Positions 13,586 through 14,700 of a stretch of 14,700 nt of DNA are shown piece after piece. The DNA comes from JBCBSP01 sp964561235 (GTDB lineage Bacteria; Pseudomonadota; Alphaproteobacteria; Caulobacterales; Maricaulaceae). Position 1 is the stretch's first letter. Each line of letters opens with the position of its first letter. The position numbers were made by a program, and so were the translations under genes. The stretch is taken from contig CAZLOV010000049.1 of NCBI GenBank assembly GCA_964561235.1, forward strand, positions 1 to 14,700, in the 5' to 3' direction. The notes under the pieces were generated by a model. It did no database searches. It saw only the letters and a program-made list of their open reading frames with translations, and was not told where the DNA came from.

Positions 13586-14158
13586 TCAGCGGAAGGCGTA
13601 GGTCAGCCGGACACCGACCTCGTCGAGCCCCTGATTGCGGCCGCTCCCCAGAATCTGGCCATGGCTGTAGTGCTCGTAAAACACGCCGGCATGGAGCCGG
13701 TCGCTCAAGGCGAAATCCGCGGCGAACTGACTCCGGAACAGCCAGTGCGAGCCCAAAAGGGCGCGCGTCTCCGCGATCCGGATGCGGTCGGGGTCGTCAG
13801 GCGCGGACCCCTCGGGGATGTCGGTCACCCCGTCGTGATAGGTCACGCCGAATGAGGCCTCAAGCCGCAAGCGTTCGACCGGGCGAATGTTCCAGGCAAG
13901 CCCCGCGGAGCCGAGATTGGTGAAGCTCTGCGTGTTGAAGGATCCGGCCACATAGGGTCGCGGCGCGCCCAGCGGCTGGAGGAAACCCGGGCTGTCGAAC
14001 AGCGCTTCGGCGACGATCTGCGGGCCGTCTTCTGCGGGCTCGGTCAGGTCGTGCGCAGCGACCCCGAGCCGCACCTCGCTCAGCGGGCCGCCGGCGAACG
14101 CCGGCGTCGCTCCGGCCGCGGCCGCCGCCGCCGCAAGAATAAATGGTTTCAACATCAT
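13586..14158 (-). CDS. PagL-like lipid A 3-O-deacylase / acyloxyacyl hydrolase
   Basis: From the ATG at 14158 (or the next one, 14155) the product is 190 residues with a signal peptide ending AFA|G near residue 22. The rest is beta-strand rich and ends in an aromatic strand (VGVRLTYAFR), as expected for an outer-membrane barrel. The C-terminal block FYEHYSHGQILGSGRNQGLD carries the PagL H-x-S pair (His163, Ser165), with Glu180 a candidate for the third catalytic residue. The H-to-E spacing is 17 rather than 14 as in Pseudomonas PagL, so the catalytic assignment is tentative. PagL removes the 3-O acyl chain of lipid A in the outer leaflet. The purine-rich GGGTGGGGACG just upstream sets the start; the longer frame to 14230 lacks a signal at its N-terminus. 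Confidence 0.8.
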   Translation of the reverse strand: MMLKPFILAAAAAAAGATPAFAGGPLSEVRLGVAAHDLTEPAEDGPQIVAEALFDSPGFLQPLGAPRPYVAGSFNTQSFTNLGSAGLAWNIRPVERLRLEASFGVTYHDGVTDIPEGSAPDDPDRIRIAETRALLGSHWLFRSQFAADFALSDRLHAGVFYEHYSHGQILGSGRNQGLDEVGVRLTYAFR

Positions 14159-14232
14159 CGTCCCCACCCGTCCGGCCGCCTTTATTAACCACTCGTCGTG
14201 GCCGGGGCGAGAGGCTTTCGCGTCACTCACGC
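14159..14232 (-). promoter_or_regulatory. Leader of the PagL-like gene; promoter not resolved
   Basis: This minus-strand leader begins right after the groEL terminator. It holds an AT-rich TTAATAAAG patch (14189-14181) that could act as a -10 box, but no matching -35 is seen 17 nt upstream. A low-confidence site only. Confidence 0.2.
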
Positions 14233-14265
14233 AAAAGAGAAGGGCGGCTCTTGCGAGCCGCCCTT
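14233..14265 (-). terminator. Intrinsic terminator of groEL
   Basis: Minus strand: 11-bp perfect stem (AAGGGCGGCTC, 14265-14255, with its complement at 14250-14240), GCAA tetraloop (a GNRA loop), then CTCTTTT. It lies about 27 nt after the groEL stop and separates groEL from the PagL-like gene. Confidence 0.9.
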
Positions 14266-14292
14266 CCTGACGTCGCGATGGAATGGACCCTA

Positions 14293-14700
14293 TTAGAAGT
14301 CCATGCCGCCCATGCCGCCGCCGCCCGGCATCGCGGGGGCTTCCTTCTTGGGAAGCTCGGCGACGGCCGCTTCGGTGGTGATCAGCAGGCCGGCGATCGA
14401 GGCCGCGTCCTGCAGGGCGTGACGCACGACCTTGGCCGGGTCGATGACGCCGAACTCGATCATGTCGCCATACTCTTCGGTATAGGCGTTGTAGCCGAAG
14501 GTCTTGGAGGCGTTTTCCTTGACCTTGCCGACCACGATCGACCCTTCGACGCCGGCGTTCTCCGCGATCTGGCGGATCGGCGACTGCAGGGCGCGCTCGA
14601 TGATCGCGATGCCCTGGTTCTGGTCCTCGTTGTCGCCGGTGAAGCCGTCGAGCGCGAGCGAGGCGCGCAGCAGGGCGACGCCGCCGCCCGGAACGATGCC
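14293..14700 (-). CDS. groL: Chaperonin GroEL, C-terminal part (5' end outside window)
   Basis: The frame is open from the window edge (14700) to tandem stops TAA TAG at 14295-14290, giving the last 135 residues. It reads GIVPGGGVALLRAS at the edge (the conserved apical-to-equatorial return), then ALQSPIRQIAENAGVEGSIV, NASKTFGYNAYTEEYGDMIE, GVIDPAKVVRHALQDAASIA, the LLITTEAAVAELPKK helix, and the Gly/Met tail GGGGMGGMDF. GroEL forms the double-ring chamber that folds proteins with GroES and ATP. groES and any heat-shock control elements would lie upstream, outside the window. The tail is slightly shorter than the repeated GGM tail of E. coli but usual for alphaproteobacteria. A clear terminator follows. 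Confidence 0.98.
   Translation of the reverse strand, partial: GIVPGGGVALLRASLALDGFTGDNEDQNQGIAIIERALQSPIRQIAENAGVEGSIVVGKVKENASKTFGYNAYTEEYGDMIEFGVIDPAKVVRHALQDAASIAGLLITTEAAVAELPKKEAPAMPGGGGMGGMDF

Noticed and set aside
1..14700. CRISPR arrays, tRNA/rRNA genes, insertion sequences, prophage or attachment sites
   Set aside because: No regular direct repeats, cloverleaf segments, transposase or integrase motifs, or terminal inverted repeats were seen on either strand.

Overview
The window is GC-rich, gene-dense bacterial chromosome. It looks like an alphaproteobacterium of the Caulobacterales/Maricaulales (Hyphomonadaceae-like) group. The evidence is an alphaproteobacterial-type histidyl-tRNA synthetase, a ScsB-type DsbD with a cell-envelope peroxiredoxin partner, a SapC-family protein, a short Zur, and several candidate promoters that resemble the Caulobacter housekeeping pattern (TTGAC-like box, 14 nt, GCTA box). 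Genus-level placement is inference. No tRNA, rRNA, insertion sequence, phage gene or CRISPR array was seen, and no stretch over 300 bases lacks a gene.

Layout. Bases 1-372 are the 3' end of a LysR regulator (+). It converges on a two-gene unit on the minus strand, a C5-cytosine DNA methyltransferase (776-1951) and a Vsr mismatch endonuclease (369-779), joined by an ATGA overlap; no restriction enzyme is visible beside them. Next come a lipoprotein and a secreted TPR protein (+, 2046-3822), neither of known function. These converge on a minus-strand pair made of the zinc regulator zur (4780-5247) and a double-hotdog thioesterase-like gene (3819-4748). Divergent from zur, after an exceptionally stable 18-bp hairpin, are an OmpW-family porin (5476-6114) and a SapC-family gene (6291-7118), each followed by a clear intrinsic terminator.

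The centre holds a likely operon: a 713-residue ScsB/DsbD-type membrane thiol reductase starting with TTG (7298-9439) and an exported peroxiredoxin-like protein (9472-10107), closed by a terminator. This is a periplasmic reducing and peroxide-handling module. hisS follows (10271-11734), then a 157-nt stretch ending in a textbook terminator.

The right end is on the minus strand: an exported coiled-coil protein (11920-12840), a DUF6580-like membrane protein (12946-13503), a PagL-like lipid A deacylase (13586-14158), and the 3' end of groEL (14293-14700) with its own terminator.

Most of the window is ordinary core genome. The points most worth a second look are the apparently orphan methyltransferase-Vsr pair, two convergent gene pairs that each share a CTAG double stop (the only four TAG stops in the window), the zur-ompW hairpin, apparently leaderless promoters at dcm and zur, the orphan segment after hisS, and the eukaryote-like motif 2 of HisRS. 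I found no convincing wholly new system.
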